Source of the DNA: Atriophallophorus winterbourni
Taxonomy: Eukaryota; Platyhelminthes; Trematoda; Plagiorchiida; Microphallidae
Assembly (NCBI GenBank): GCA_013407085.1
Contig: JACCGJ010003415.1
Span: 22,681-86,680 of the forward strand
Direction: 5' to 3'
DNA: 64,000 nucleotides
A model generated the notes under the pieces. That model was not told where the DNA came from and searched no databases. It saw nothing but the letters and a program-made list of their open reading frames with translations. A program made the position numbers and the translations under genes. Positions 42,139-52,639 of this stretch are shown here, piece by piece. Within the stretch, counting starts at the first letter, position 1. Every line of letters begins with the position of its first letter.

Positions 42139-42475
42139 AGCACGAAACCGGTCGTGGGGTGTTTGTGACGAAAAAGCATGCAAATGAATATTTTGTTTCA
42201 TGGTTATAGGTTTTACCCCATTAAACTTGTTTTTGGCCACATGTGATTGAACAGGTTGGTCGTACCAGCCTTATCCAACAGTTGCATGCGAGCGCTCCTT
42301 GTTCACAATTCCTCCACTGTTTCAAGCGCATGCGGATCCTGATCTAACTGTCCATACCTGATGAGTGCAAACAGCACGAAACCGGTCGTAGGGTGTTTTG
42401 TGACGGAAAAGCATGCAAATGAATATTTTGTTTCAGGGTCTATGTAAATTTTAAACGGGTTCCCATTAATAAAGT
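42139..42475 (+). repeat. Hammerhead repeat, subfamily A, tandem one-and-a-half copies
   Basis: GCACGAAACCGGTCGT occurs at 42140 and again at 42374, 234 bp apart. The body has GTGACGAAAAAGCATGCAAA, GAATATTTTGTTTCA, AACAGGTTGGTCGTACCAGC, CTTATCCAACAGTTGCATGC and CCTCCACTGTTTCAAG before the full hammerhead at 42352. The first copy is truncated in stem II at the junction with CR1 copy 2; the second fades after about 42475. This is the best example of subfamily A. Confidence 0.88.
42352..42393 (+). ncRNA. Hammerhead ribozyme, type I, intact core (subfamily A)
   Basis: Stem I CCATAC (42352-42357), core CTGATGA (42358-42364), stem II GTGC/AAACA/GCAC (42365-42377), GAA (42378-42380), ACCGGT (42381-42386), C17 at 42387 giving GUC as cleavage triplet, then stem I GTAGGG (42388-42393; five of six pairs, one A-G mismatch). 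All bases normally needed for catalysis are present. Stem III is the palindrome ACCGGU with no loop, so a monomer would hold it poorly while two copies, in a dimer or tandem transcript, could form a 6-bp stem III. Cleavage of a tandem transcript would release units of about 234 nt. Confidence 0.88.
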
Positions 42476-42639
42476 GACGCTGATCTAGGGTACCCTACGC
42501 GCATTGAAGTGGAAAATGGTAGGGTCTTGTAGAAGGATAGTGAGGACGGGGATGTTTAGGAAAGAAAGGACTATGGGAAGGATTAATTAAACCAAATGGG
42601 TCAGATGTGACCGGAAAGTGTCTATAGACGGGATGATAA

Positions 42640-42951
42640 GTGTATAAACCATGGGGTGGCTTATATTCATCAAAGTTTTGGTTGGCCGTATTAATGTGCG
42701 GTCCAACTCAGAGTAGTGGCGATTTTGCCTCGCCTACAGAGAGTACGAGTTTTTTTGTAGATTTAACTGACGATCGAGCTGCGGGGTTTACATCTGAAGT
42801 GACCGTTTTAACAATTGTGACATTGCTATCATGGCCAGGAGTTGAATTTGTGATATCAATGTTTAATTTCGGTTTAGCTGTAAATGAAATGTTACCTGGA
42901 AATGGTATATCTTCAGAAGATGGGGCTTGGGGTGTAAAAGTCGATGTGTAA
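42640..42951 (+). other. Unassigned open frame of 103 codons
   Basis: The frame has a Ser/Thr-rich middle and a hydrophobic stretch (SEVTVLTIVTLLSWPGVEFV). I recognise no family. It lies between a hammerhead repeat and a gypsy RT relic, so it may be antisense to a retroelement tail. Chance is possible. Confidence 0.25.
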
Positions 42952-43173
42952 TTATCAACGAAAACATCCAGGTCTATAGATTCAAGAAACTCAAATTACT
43001 AGATGTCAATTCTGCTCGAGAAAAGCCCCTATACCGTTAGGGGATGCATGAGTAATTACAGAGGAAATAATTCTGGGACTAAACGGACAAAAACCTGCAT
43101 CGAAATTTAGAAACCATATTATGCTGCATAAACAACGTTCATGTTTATTAGTCGACACAAAAGTTGCTTTTGA

Positions 43174-43562
43174 TTAAGGTGAAAATAATGGCGAAGCTTT
43201 TAGATTGAAATTTGGAATGAACCTCGAATAATATTGCAAATCACCAATAAGAGATTTTAATTGTGTCATATTCTTTGGATACTCAGCAATGGTCATTAGG
43301 AGTTTGCGATTACGATCTGGTTTATAACCACCATCATCAACAAGATATCCAAGGCATTCATATTGAAAACAGAAAACAAACACTTTTCCTGATGAACAGA
43401 AACATTTTCAAAAGTGGATATACGGATCAGTTCCAATAAACGTTCATCATGAAGGTGTCGTGTTGGCGCATGTACAATAACATCATACTGATATAATTCG
43501 ACTCCCTCCATATAACAAGTAATATCATTCATGAGTGCTGAAATATAGCAGGAGAATTGCAC
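43174..43562 (-). pseudogene. Ty3/gypsy reverse transcriptase thumb/connection relic
   Basis: Two overlapping minus frames joined by a frameshift near 43340: DVIVHAPTRHLHDERLLELI, ENVSVHQEKCLFSV, then ECLGYLVDDGGYKPDRNR and LKSLIGDLQYYSRFIPNF. This is the region after YxDD. The YxDD itself is degraded (QYDVIVHA). It is not the same subfamily as the pol at 32460-33379. Confidence 0.82.
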
Positions 43563-44018
43563 AAGCCAAAAGGTTAATTTTTATACCCTATTTTTCGTCG
43601 CTTTGACAATTTTGATCATATCTTCGTTGCATCTAGACGGATTTATACAATTTAAAGAGTTCCGACTATCACTGAACGATATCTATCGGCAAAGTTACCG
43701 GTTTGACGGGAAATGAACATTTTGTTCACGCGCACAAAGGTTTTCCCAGCACCAGCTATCCTATGGGTTTTGCAATCATTCCAAAACCCACATTGAGCTA
43801 CAAGTTTCGATACCTTATTTCGTATTCTATCTTCTGTGTTTCACGAATTATCGCGGATTAACTGTTAAATGCCGAAATCTCGCCAACGGACACTGTCAAA
43901 TCCCTTAACGGACAAAACACTCATTATCGATCAACCGGCAATCCCTATGCAACTTAAAAACACGTGAGAACGTTTAACGAGATCCACTGACAGCACCACG
44001 AAAAATATCGATCCAGCT

Positions 44019-45231
44019 ATGACCGTGAGAATTATTCAGGCGACGGGGACACTTAATCGTTTTGACCTCGGCATCACGTGTTTAGATCCAGTAAGCGTTG
44101 ATACTGTTTCAGTTAAACATGCTTTTTGCGGGTTCCACCAACACGTGTCATGTGATAAGACTTTACCTGCTGAGTGTGTAAGGCTAGTGAACGATAATGA
44201 TTATCCATCTATTTGTTATTTCTGCCATGCCTGTAGAAATTCAAATATAAATGGCCATCGCAAGAGTATACATTCATCTGATGAAAAAGTGTTTAATACA
44301 ATAGAGAGTAGACTGTCGCAACTGAAAGAGGAGCTTGCACGAGTTAAAATGCTTTAGAGCCACTAATCAAGCCTAAAACATGTAAACTGAACAAACGAAT
44401 ACGCTCAACTTTATCACCACCAAACAAATATCTGGTAAAGTTTGAATTGTTGCAGCACAGCACCCAGGAGAGTGTTAAGAACGTCTTAAAGCCGAAACCG
44501 TTCACATCGAATGCCCTGTTAGCGAAAGTTGCCTCGAAAGGAATTTATCTCAGTGTTATATGCACCGACGTGACAGAGTCGGCTGAGACGTTATTATCGA
44601 ATAGACACCATAATGATTTGTCTGAATGGTTGAAACAGTGCTCTCGCATGAATCTCGAAGCGATCCACCCGGTTTCCTTTATTTAGTTGAGTCGTCTTTC
44701 CAAAGCGCAACACCAAGATAAGCTGCGGTTGCTCAAGGTAGTAGTGCAAAATGACAAGGATTTCGAAAATGTACTTATGTCGACATACTTGATACGGGCC
44801 GGCATGGAAAATACATCTCGTGTATTTGTTTATGTGCTCTGGTCAGAGCGGGCAAAATCGCCAACGGGAGGTAACCAAAAGAAAACAAAACGATCGCAAT
44901 AAGCGCACACTAATTCTCTTAAACGTCCAAGAAGATGTCACCGGTTCGGATACAAAGTGTAAATCCAACCACGACCTACAACAGCGGAGATTTATTAGTA
45001 ATGCTATCCAAACCAACAATGTAGCGGTTATCGATACGGTCCGAATCCCGAAGTCATCGAATTACGAAGGTAATGGTCCACGACCCCTCAAACTGACACA
45101 TTTGACCACTACTATGATGAACACAGTGCTTAACAATTGGAACCAGTATCGATACACAGTCTTACGATAGTTCAAAATTGTCATTAAACACCTGAAAACC
45201 GACTCTATCGTGGAAGTTGCCGGACCTGTTG
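44019..45231 (+). pseudogene. CR1-like LINE copy 3: ORF1 region
   Basis: PHD-like finger (FCGFHQHVSCDK, YPSICYFCHACRNS) followed by a coiled-coil-like segment (FNTIESRLSQLKEELARVK) at 44100-44357. Next come an RRM-like part with a premature stop at 44684 (GIYLSVICTDVTESAETLL, then LSRLSKAQHQDKLRLLKVVV) and the basic linker (TLILLNVQED, DTVRIPKSSNYEGNGPRPLK). The order equals 21499 to 20400 on minus. Interrupted at 45249 by a GAT-tailed repeat. Confidence 0.8.
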
Positions 45232-45248
45232 GTACTGAGCACAGTGAT

Positions 45249-46158
45249 ACAGGGCGATGGTCGTTAATACCAAAAGAGGGAAGGATAAGTGTGACATACC
45301 ACCTGTAGAAATATTCTCAGATAGTGCATCAGAAAATGGTGACTTAACACGTTTCCTGCGATAGGACCCACCGGTGGGTCCCCCTTAGTTCTCCGTGGCT
45401 GCGAAGGGAGCCACCGGTGGGTCCCTGAAACATGTTAGGATACATTTCGTAAAGAAAAGTATGTATGACAGTAAATTCAAGGATCGACACAGCCAGTTCG
45501 GTTGTATCAATTTCACTTTGATGGTTAGCCAAAAGCGAGAGATAGAATCATGTGCCTGCAGACATCCAGACATGTCAGGTCTTGGTAAAACATCAGCATC
45601 CAAGTTCAATTCTCATTTGACGTAACGAATGCCAGTAGAGATTTGAGAAATGGAATGCAAGTGTATGGCGTAAATCTCGGTATGACCAAACCGTCACATA
45701 ACATTGACAGTTGAAAACCCTTACCAATAACCTTTCCAAATTTGGCGCAGCGCGTCTTCCTGGCTGATGTCCCTTTCGATCAGATATCGCAATGGCTAGT
45801 TACACTTCAGGATATGTCGCGAAACCGTGTTAATTGGTGGTCTTGCACTAAGCATCTTGGAGTGTTTGCTTAACCTTGTATGTTGTCAAGCGGAGTGACG
45901 AGAAAAGCTTGTCATGATGCATGGCAGTAAAAGCCGCAAGGAAGCTGCCATGCTGATGTTGCTCAACTCGTTTACGAAACTTGTTTGAATGCATGTTCCA
46001 TTCGAGGTGTAGGCACCTCGTCCCAGTTTGTTTGTGTTTACTCTTCTATATAATCTGTAGCTATTCAAGTCCCACCCTTTTCCATTTTTAGGATTCTACT
46101 TTTTCATGGTTGTGTGGCAGTTAAGCATTCGGGACGTACTACCGGTGTAATGCTGTTT
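45249..46158 (+). mobile_element. GAT-tail repeat insertion with 17-bp target duplication
   Basis: Flanked by GTACTGAGCACAGTGAT (45232-45248) and GTACTAAGCACAGTGAT (46159-46175), one mismatch. The insert includes GGTCGTTAATACCAAAAGAG, an antisense gypsy RNase H fragment at about 45495-45640, CCAATAACCTTTCCAAA, GTGACGAGAAAAGCTTG and the 3' part ending TAATGCTGTTTGT. It also carries an extra 45340-45495 segment absent from 58495-59345. The 3' GAT run seen in sister copies is missing here. Confidence 0.85.
45365..45430 (+). repeat. Perfect palindrome and its echo, possible DNA-transposon end
   Basis: GGACCCACCGGTGGGTCC (45365-45382) is an 18-bp perfect palindrome; CCACCGGTGGGTCC recurs at about 45412-45425. 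Just upstream is TTAACACGTTTCCTGCG. TTAA with such arms recalls piggyBac-like ends, but no second TTAA end was found. Confidence 0.4.
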
Positions 46159-46339
46159 GTACTAAGCACAGTGATCCTGGTAATCCTACTCCAAATAACA
46201 GATGTCAACCGACTCTATTGGAGTAGGCGATGTAATTTACCAGCCATCTTTGACATGTACTCAAATTAACTGCTCAAATACTCATCATCGAACACTTTTT
46301 TCAAGATGAAACATAAATTGTTCGTCCACCAACGAACAA

Positions 46340-46455
46340 TGCTTGATAAATATGTTACCTGAACTAATCGAGCTTCGTCAAAAATATTCACCACTTCTGA
46401 TAGCCGTAACGGAAACCTGGTTCAATCAGCAATTAATTGAGGAGCAAATTTCCAT
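46340..46455 (+). pseudogene. CR1-like LINE copy 3: endonuclease N-terminus
   Basis: MLPELIELRQKYSPLLIAVT then ETWFNQQLIEEQISI: the catalytic Glu motif (TETW) of an APE-type endonuclease. The frame is cut by another CR1 tail and resumes at about 46976. Confidence 0.8.
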
Positions 46456-46974
46456 ATATACCACGAAGCTACAAAGTTAGTTGGAGGGATGCAGCGGGTC
46501 CCGTATCAAGAGCGAATGGCCATCCTTGGTTTACGTGATTTTACACGAAGACGAATGAGGATCGACCTGATTCTGGCTTACAAGATACTGCGGATCGAAA
46601 ACCATCCGCTTAGCGAACTAATAAAAGTAAACTCCCCTCGAAATACACGCAGTCACTCGTGTTGCCTCGAAATACCGCACTCAAGACTTGATTGTCGTCG
46701 CTATTTCTTCTCTGTGCGTATCTGCTTTCTATGGAATGCGCTACCGCAAGATGTTGTGAATGCAACGACAATTGGTGTTTTCAAATCGAAATTGGATGCA
46801 TACGTCAAACAAAACCCTGAATTTGGCCCGGTGTATTGAAGCAACATGAACCCATAAAAATATTAACAATGTGATTTTGATTAAATTTTTCTTTTTGCAA
46901 TAGTTGTCATCCAATAGTACGTGTAAAACATTGGCTTTTTATCACCATAAAATCTTGATTCTTGATTCTTGATT
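46456..46974 (+). mobile_element. CR1-like 3' fragment nested inside the endonuclease of copy 3
   Basis: A 5'-truncated element: HEATKLVGGMQRVPYQERMA, LRDFTRRRMRIDLILAYKIL, IPHSRLDCRRYFFSVR, NALPQDVVNAT and stop at 46839, then a 3' UTR ending ACCATAAAATCTTGATTC with three TTGATTC units (46949-46974). Clear target duplication was not found. Confidence 0.85.
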
Positions 46975-46975
46975 C

Positions 46976-47660
46976 TAAACATGCTTGTTTTTCATCGTGC
47001 TCGAATGGACCGTGGAGGAGGAAGTGTTGCTGTTAACTATGATCAACGCCTCACTTTCAGAGAAATCACGGATAATGATTTGATACTGGAAGATACACTT
47101 TGGTGTTTACTTGAATTAGCAACAGGTGAAAACTGTGTTGTTGGTGTGATTTAACAACCACAGTCAGCTGACGAAGCATACAATGCTAGTTTAATTGAAA
47201 AAAATCAGCTGGTTGTTTCCAGATATCAAAACAACGTCTTGAACATAGGTCACTTTAATCTCCCGAATTTACTAAATAGCGAGAATCCACCGGTGAACTC
47301 TCTTGATCACCTATTCTACAAAATGTTTAACGAAATTCCTTTATTCAACCACATCTCAAGCAGCACTCGCTTCAGAGGCACAAACACACCGTCCATTCTC
47401 GATCTTGTTCTGACGAGCGAGGAAAATGTCATCGAGGATATCCACTATGAATCATCACTTGGAAAGAGTGATCATGTGGTCATTATTTTCGACTATATAT
47501 CTGAAGCGAAAAAAGCAAATGAAACTGAGAAATTGATAAGAAAAATCGATACGGTTGCATTATCAATGTCTCTTCAAGAAGTCACTGACTGGGCACCGAA
47601 TTGCACTGATGTCCAACAATGCTGGTCATCGATACTTAAAAAAATCAACAAAAAATAGAA
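46976..47660 (+). pseudogene. CR1-like LINE copy 3: endonuclease C-terminal part
   Basis: Resumes with NMLVFHRARMDRGGGSVAV, then LEDTLWCLLELATGENCVVG, a stop at 47152, LNIGHFNLPNLLNSE (GDFN has become GHFN), TPSILDLVLTSEEN and GKSDHVVIIFDY. SDH is kept but the catalytic Asp of GDFN is lost. Confidence 0.85.
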
Positions 47661-47699
47661 GTTCACTCAAAATATGTTTCAAAACAACTGAAAAAAGGA

Positions 47700-49527
47700 T
47701 TCAAATTCGTCATCCGGAGTCGAATACGGAAAACGATATAGGTGAGAAACAAATTTACTAAACTTGTCCATGAGGATAAAGAAAAATATTAAATCAATCT
47801 GATGGATATAATTAAACGAAATCCGAAGCTCCTCTTCCAGATCGTGAACAGAAAGTCCAGGGTAGAACCAGGTGTTTCCGCTTTACTTACTACAACTGGA
47901 ACTACATCCAAAGCTTTCAAAGCCGCTAACGAACTCGCTCAAATTTCCTCTCGAGTGTTCTACCCTAAGGAACGCGTATCCTACAATATCCCTGCATTCA
48001 GATCGCAGAATACAATACACGAAACCGTTGTGAAACCCGAGAGTGTCCTTGTAAAGCTACGCGGGTTAAATACAAAAAATCCCCGGGTGCTGATGAAATA
48101 ACACCAATCATCCTAAAACAATGCGCTCATGCTCTATTCTCACCACTCTCTGACATTTACAACCTATCCTTGAGTTGCAGCACGGTTGCTAATGACTGGA
48201 AAAGTGGATTAATCACTCCGATATACAAAGGAGGGAACCGATCTGATGTGACTAACTACAGACCAGTCACGTTGTTGCCAGTGGTCTTTACAGTTCTCGA
48301 ACGACTTGTAGCTGAATAACTCATTAAACATTTGGGACAAAATAAGCTGATTTCCATCGCACAGCAAGGATTCGGGACAAGACACTCCTGTCTCACCAAT
48401 CTTCTCATAACTATTGATAATTGGACTCAAGTCGTGGGTGATGGATGCCCTATCCATGCTTGTTACTTGGTCATGTCTAAAGCTTTTAACCGAGTTAACC
48501 ACAGCATACTGATACAAAAATTGGAGTAGCTCTGGGTGTGCGGCAGACTATTGGCCTGGATGAAGGATCACTCGACTGATAGAGTTATACGGGTTAGAGT
48601 TGATGGCGCACTATCCAGCCCAGTAGAAGTTTAACGTGGCGTACCTCTAGGCTCAGTCTTGGGGCCAATACTCTTCCTCGTGTACGCGAACGATATACCC
48701 GAAATCGTACGCAGCAAAATCATTTTATTTGCGGATGACATCAAAGTCTGGACTAGCATACGCACCATAAAACATTGCCAAATTCTCCAAAAAGATCTCG
48801 AAGCACTTCTTAATTGGAACTGCCTTCCATTCAACATTCAAAAATGTAAAGTGTTAAACGTCGGTAAATCATTCGAGTTCACATTCTCTCTGGGATCTCA
48901 GCAACTTTCATGGGTAATTGAAGAGAAAGACCTGGGCGTGTGGATTAGCAGTAACTTAAAGTCTTCACGGCAGTGTTCTATTGTATACAAAAAGTCCTAC
49001 CAAAGCTTAGGATTGCCAAGAACGATCTTTGGTCGTTTTTCACAGCAGATACTCCAACGTATAATTAACACCTATATTAGACCAACAATGGAGCATGGTC
49101 CCCATGGTTACAAAAGGACTCGACCCTGCTGCAACGGGTATACCACAGCGCTACAAAACTAGTGACCGGGCTATACAACAGGCCATACGAGGAGCGGATT
49201 GAAACTTTAAACCTCTTTGACTTTTCATACCATCGTCTCAGGGGTGACTTGATCCTGCTGTTCAACATTCTGCATACAGTGGATCACCCACTTGAACATC
49301 TGTTTCATCGGCAAGAAGCACGTGGTAGCAGATCGCAGGGATGCAAGTTAACTATTCCACACTCCAGATCAAATTGTCGAAGGTTTTTCTTTGCTCTCAG
49401 AGTTAGTATTATATGGAACTCCCTGCCCCCACATATCATTTGCGCAACAAGCCTGAACATGTTCAACACTGAACTTGACAAATATATGTTGACCAAATCC
49501 AACCTTGCACCTGAATACACGTGCTGA
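47700..49527 (+). pseudogene. CR1-like LINE copy 3: reverse transcriptase
   Basis: Order of motifs: linker (NPKLLFQIVNRKS), a palm entrance with stops (TPIIL-QC, ITPIYKGGN, YRPVTLLPVV in shifting frames), QQGFGTRHSCLTNLLITIDN, GSVLGPILFLVYANDIPE, LFADDIKVW with both catalytic Asp at about 48733, KDLGVWISSNLKSSRQC, then C-terminal PYEERIETLNLFDFS, IPHSRSNCRRFFFALR and stop at 49525. At least five frameshifts or stops. The FADD box itself is intact. Confidence 0.85.
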
Positions 49528-49699
49528 TTTTCCATATGGATAAAACATTTGCGTTGTTTTTATGCATTCCCTATATTTTTAATCTGTGGTTACTGTAAAT
49601 TATTCGCATTTTGGACCATTAAAACTTTGAATTACTTTGAATTGCACTTCCAAATTTTGATTAAATCGGGATGGCTATCAACAACACGACGATAATTTG

Positions 49700-50330
49700 T
49701 TTGATATTTGAACTGTTGCGCTGCTATAGCATCCTTCGCTCATAAACGTTTACGTGTATTAAACAAGACGGAGCTTTCTGTGGCGACAAACATGCCGTTG
49801 GCACACTTGCATCTTAACACTGTTCACAATGAGCACTAACATATCTGAACCAGGGTTTTGGCAATTTTAAGAGCTCATTCTCTAAATCACTGTCATTAAG
49901 CGATCTATTAACTGAATTTCCAGCAAAACACCGAAAGTGCCTTTTGCAGCCTGAATTAACAACTCTAGAATAAAATCTCGAAATCTTCGATTTGGCTGCA
50001 ACAACATTGTATGAAATTTTGCCCATTCATTTGCTTCAAGGTTCACAGGTTTCAAATGTTGCTATAAATGCAACTTCGGAGTTTCGTATGGGACTTGAAT
50101 TTGGAGCATCCATGTATACCAAGATTTTTATTAACGTATACACAAATTTCCCGACTGAATTCAGAAAATGAACAGACTTTCTATCATTTTCATATTTGGG
50201 GCGTGTTAGCCACCAAATTACGAATCTTTCAAAATTAACTTCAACTTTTCACGCATGTGCATTTATGTCAAGAGGTTTCAAACTTGAATTTGCCATGAAA
50301 AATTGCTGTTCGTTACGTCAAATGTAGTAT
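49700..50330 (-). pseudogene. Gypsy-type gag relic related to the gag-only element
   Basis: ENELLKLPKPWFRYVSAHCE at 49814-49890 matches the Gag at 38266-39117 (LKLPKPSFKDVRAHCEQ). The homology runs back to a start region (GCCATGAAAAATTGC on +) and a decayed primer-binding region at about 50310. LTR-like ATTGAATTATG follows. Many stops. Confidence 0.75.
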
Positions 50331-50429
50331 TTGAATAATTGAATTATGTCCAAACTGTACTAAATCACGAAGGAGCAATCAGAATAAGCAACTGATCACG
50401 AAGTATATTCGAATAATTAATTAGTTAAC

Positions 50430-50513
50430 GGTGAACAAGGAGCGCTTGAGTGCAAACAGCACGAAACCGGTCGTTTGGTGTTTTGTGACGGAAAAGCATG
50501 CAAATGAATATTT
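50430..50513 (+). repeat. Hammerhead repeat A, short form
   Basis: AAGGAGCGCTTGAGTGCAAA, CAGCACGAAACCGGTCGT, TTGGTGTTTTGTGACGG, AAAAGCATGCAAATGAATAT. CUGAUGAG is reduced to CTTGAG, so the core is broken. Both ends (AAGGAGCGC and GAATATT) coincide with those of the insertion at 58815-58880, which suggests a defined short subfamily. Confidence 0.75.
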
Positions 50514-51989
50514 AATTACTGGCGTATTATAAAATTTATGTGAATAAACAGTCATTAGTGGTCCATAGTACAATTATCGCAGGTTACGCAGAATTCGTCT
50601 TAACCTTCTTCATTTCTTTTGAATCATTACCCAGCAGTGAGTTAAGCTTAGCTCCGCCATGAGTATTCAAAATTAAAAAAGATATGACCCGCGCAGCAGA
50701 ATAAGGGTCTTGCATATTCTTATGTCTCCCATTAAAGTTAAACGTAAAATCCTCCTAATTAGATATGCGCTGCTTAGGAATTTTCTCCATTTTCATTTTC
50801 ATATGTACACATACATGAAAATTAAAATCGTTTTTATATACTCTTACTGTTAAAACACTGAGTGAAATCCTTCAGATAAATTCTTCATTGACCCTCAGTC
50901 TTCTACGAACGCTCACGAAGAGACATTCTCTATTCAAAACATATATTTCGACAATAACAAAGTGTTCCAACTGAACATTTTTGAAGATTCTGTCTCTTCG
51001 AGATTTCCCACATCTACCATTATCAGGTACATCGTTTTTCAATATTCTTCGTGTCATTTTCCCCTCACACGATTTTCCTTTCCTTTTCAATAACAGCTCA
51101 TATATTGAATTGCTGTAAAACAGATTGATTACCATTTACCTTTGCCATTTTACCGCACGGAAAATTCCATGCACATATGACCTTGAAAGTTTAATAAGTA
51201 TTGTCCATTTTTTATGCTTTATGTATACAAACATTTTTGATAATTATTGATCATGCTTAGCATGCCTTGGAAATCCAAGATTAAAACATTTATTTATTTA
51301 TTTGAAATTTTTAATCTCGTGATATCCCGGGTTCATGATTTCACTTAATGTTTCCTCATATTAGTATGTCATGGGTTCCGGCAATATCACATGAATGATT
51401 TTGGCTAAAAAGTGTCAGGTTGCCAGACCGTAGACATGCTTTTATTTTACTTAATCACAACATGGCTTTTGACGACATTTACCATACGTAAATGACGAAA
51501 ACGTTGTGTAAAAATGAGGTCATATATACATTTTAATGCATTTTCGTTACTATCCTATCCACTTGTACACCCCCATTTTGTTTTATTGAACTAATCAGAT
51601 TAATCAGTATACAACTATTCGGGAAATGAATAAATTATTACAAATTCGTCTAATTTCGTTTTAAAGTCAAGCAAGCTAGTGAAGTGTGCAACGTTAGTAG
51701 TATAACTGTTTCAAAGCAAAACATACACTGGCAGAATAAAATAACCTTCTACAGTTCGGGCGGGAATGAGCAACCACCACCAAATAAGATGGGTCCGATA
51801 ATTTCTCATATCCATGGTTTAAGGTATGTAATATTTTGTAGAGTAGGATTCGTCATTGGGGAAATTCGAACAGATTCACGTGAGCAGTCATTTCTCCATA
51901 AGGCTTGTTTCTGATGCTGAGAACTAGTTTTGTTGAACGGTGATAGATTCTCGGAACAAGTTCTACATCGTTCTTAAGGCACGGAGACC
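50514..51989. other. No gene or element recognised
   Basis: AT-rich sequence with small unconvincing frames on both strands. CAGGTTGCCAGACCGTAGAC near 51416 could be a SINE-like trace, too short to call. Confidence 0.55.
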
Positions 51990-52615
51990 ATGAATACACA
52001 CCTTATTCCATGACTTGTCTCAAGCATTTATTCATGATCCTTGGGAATATCTTGGGCTAAATTTCCAGAAATTTCCGCTTGAATAGATTGAGGACACTTG
52101 TTGCTTTTTTAAAGGCTGTGTGAGTTTGAAGTGAGGTTTTTAAACTGGAGCATATGCAGACACCCAAATCTTTTTCTTTACTGCAATTTTAAGGGACATG
52201 TGTAGCTATATGGTATGTGAACTTTATTCGATTCCCCATATTCATGATCCTGCATTCGTTAAAGTTAAACGGCAGTCTGTTCTTTAACGATCAGCTGTGG
52301 AGCGTATCAAGGTCTTTTTGTAAAATTAGACAGTCTTCTCGGCTACGGATGCAAATAACGAATTGTTACATAGAACAATTTCCGGTAGTTCAATGACATG
52401 AAACATAATGATGAACGGAACCATGATTGAACCTTGGAGAACTCCGCTAGTTGATGCGATTAGTTTTGATAATGCAACTTTAACACGTACTTGGGCAATA
52501 CGATTTATTTGTTTTCATTTAACCAACTCAAAAGATTTCCGGTGATACTAAGTCATTCAAGCTTCTTCAAAAGTAGGCTATGTTTAACTGGGTCGAATTC
52601 TTTGGAGATATCTGG
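51990..52615 (-). pseudogene. Old CR1-like reverse transcriptase relic
   Basis: Minus sequence still shows the order GVxQGS-type turn (CATCAACTAGCGGAGTTCTC near 52440), traces of FADD-region spacing, KDLGVC (52165-52180) and the C-terminal part. No open frame. Assigned by layout and short motif traces only. Confidence 0.5.
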
Positions 52616-52639
52616 GAGTAGTCATGTATTCTTCTTTTT

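Noticed and set aside
42358..42387. Type III or satellite-virus hammerhead origin
   Set aside because: Copies are integrated, tandem, with host-type target duplication at 58.8 kb; stem I is the open helix, so type I.
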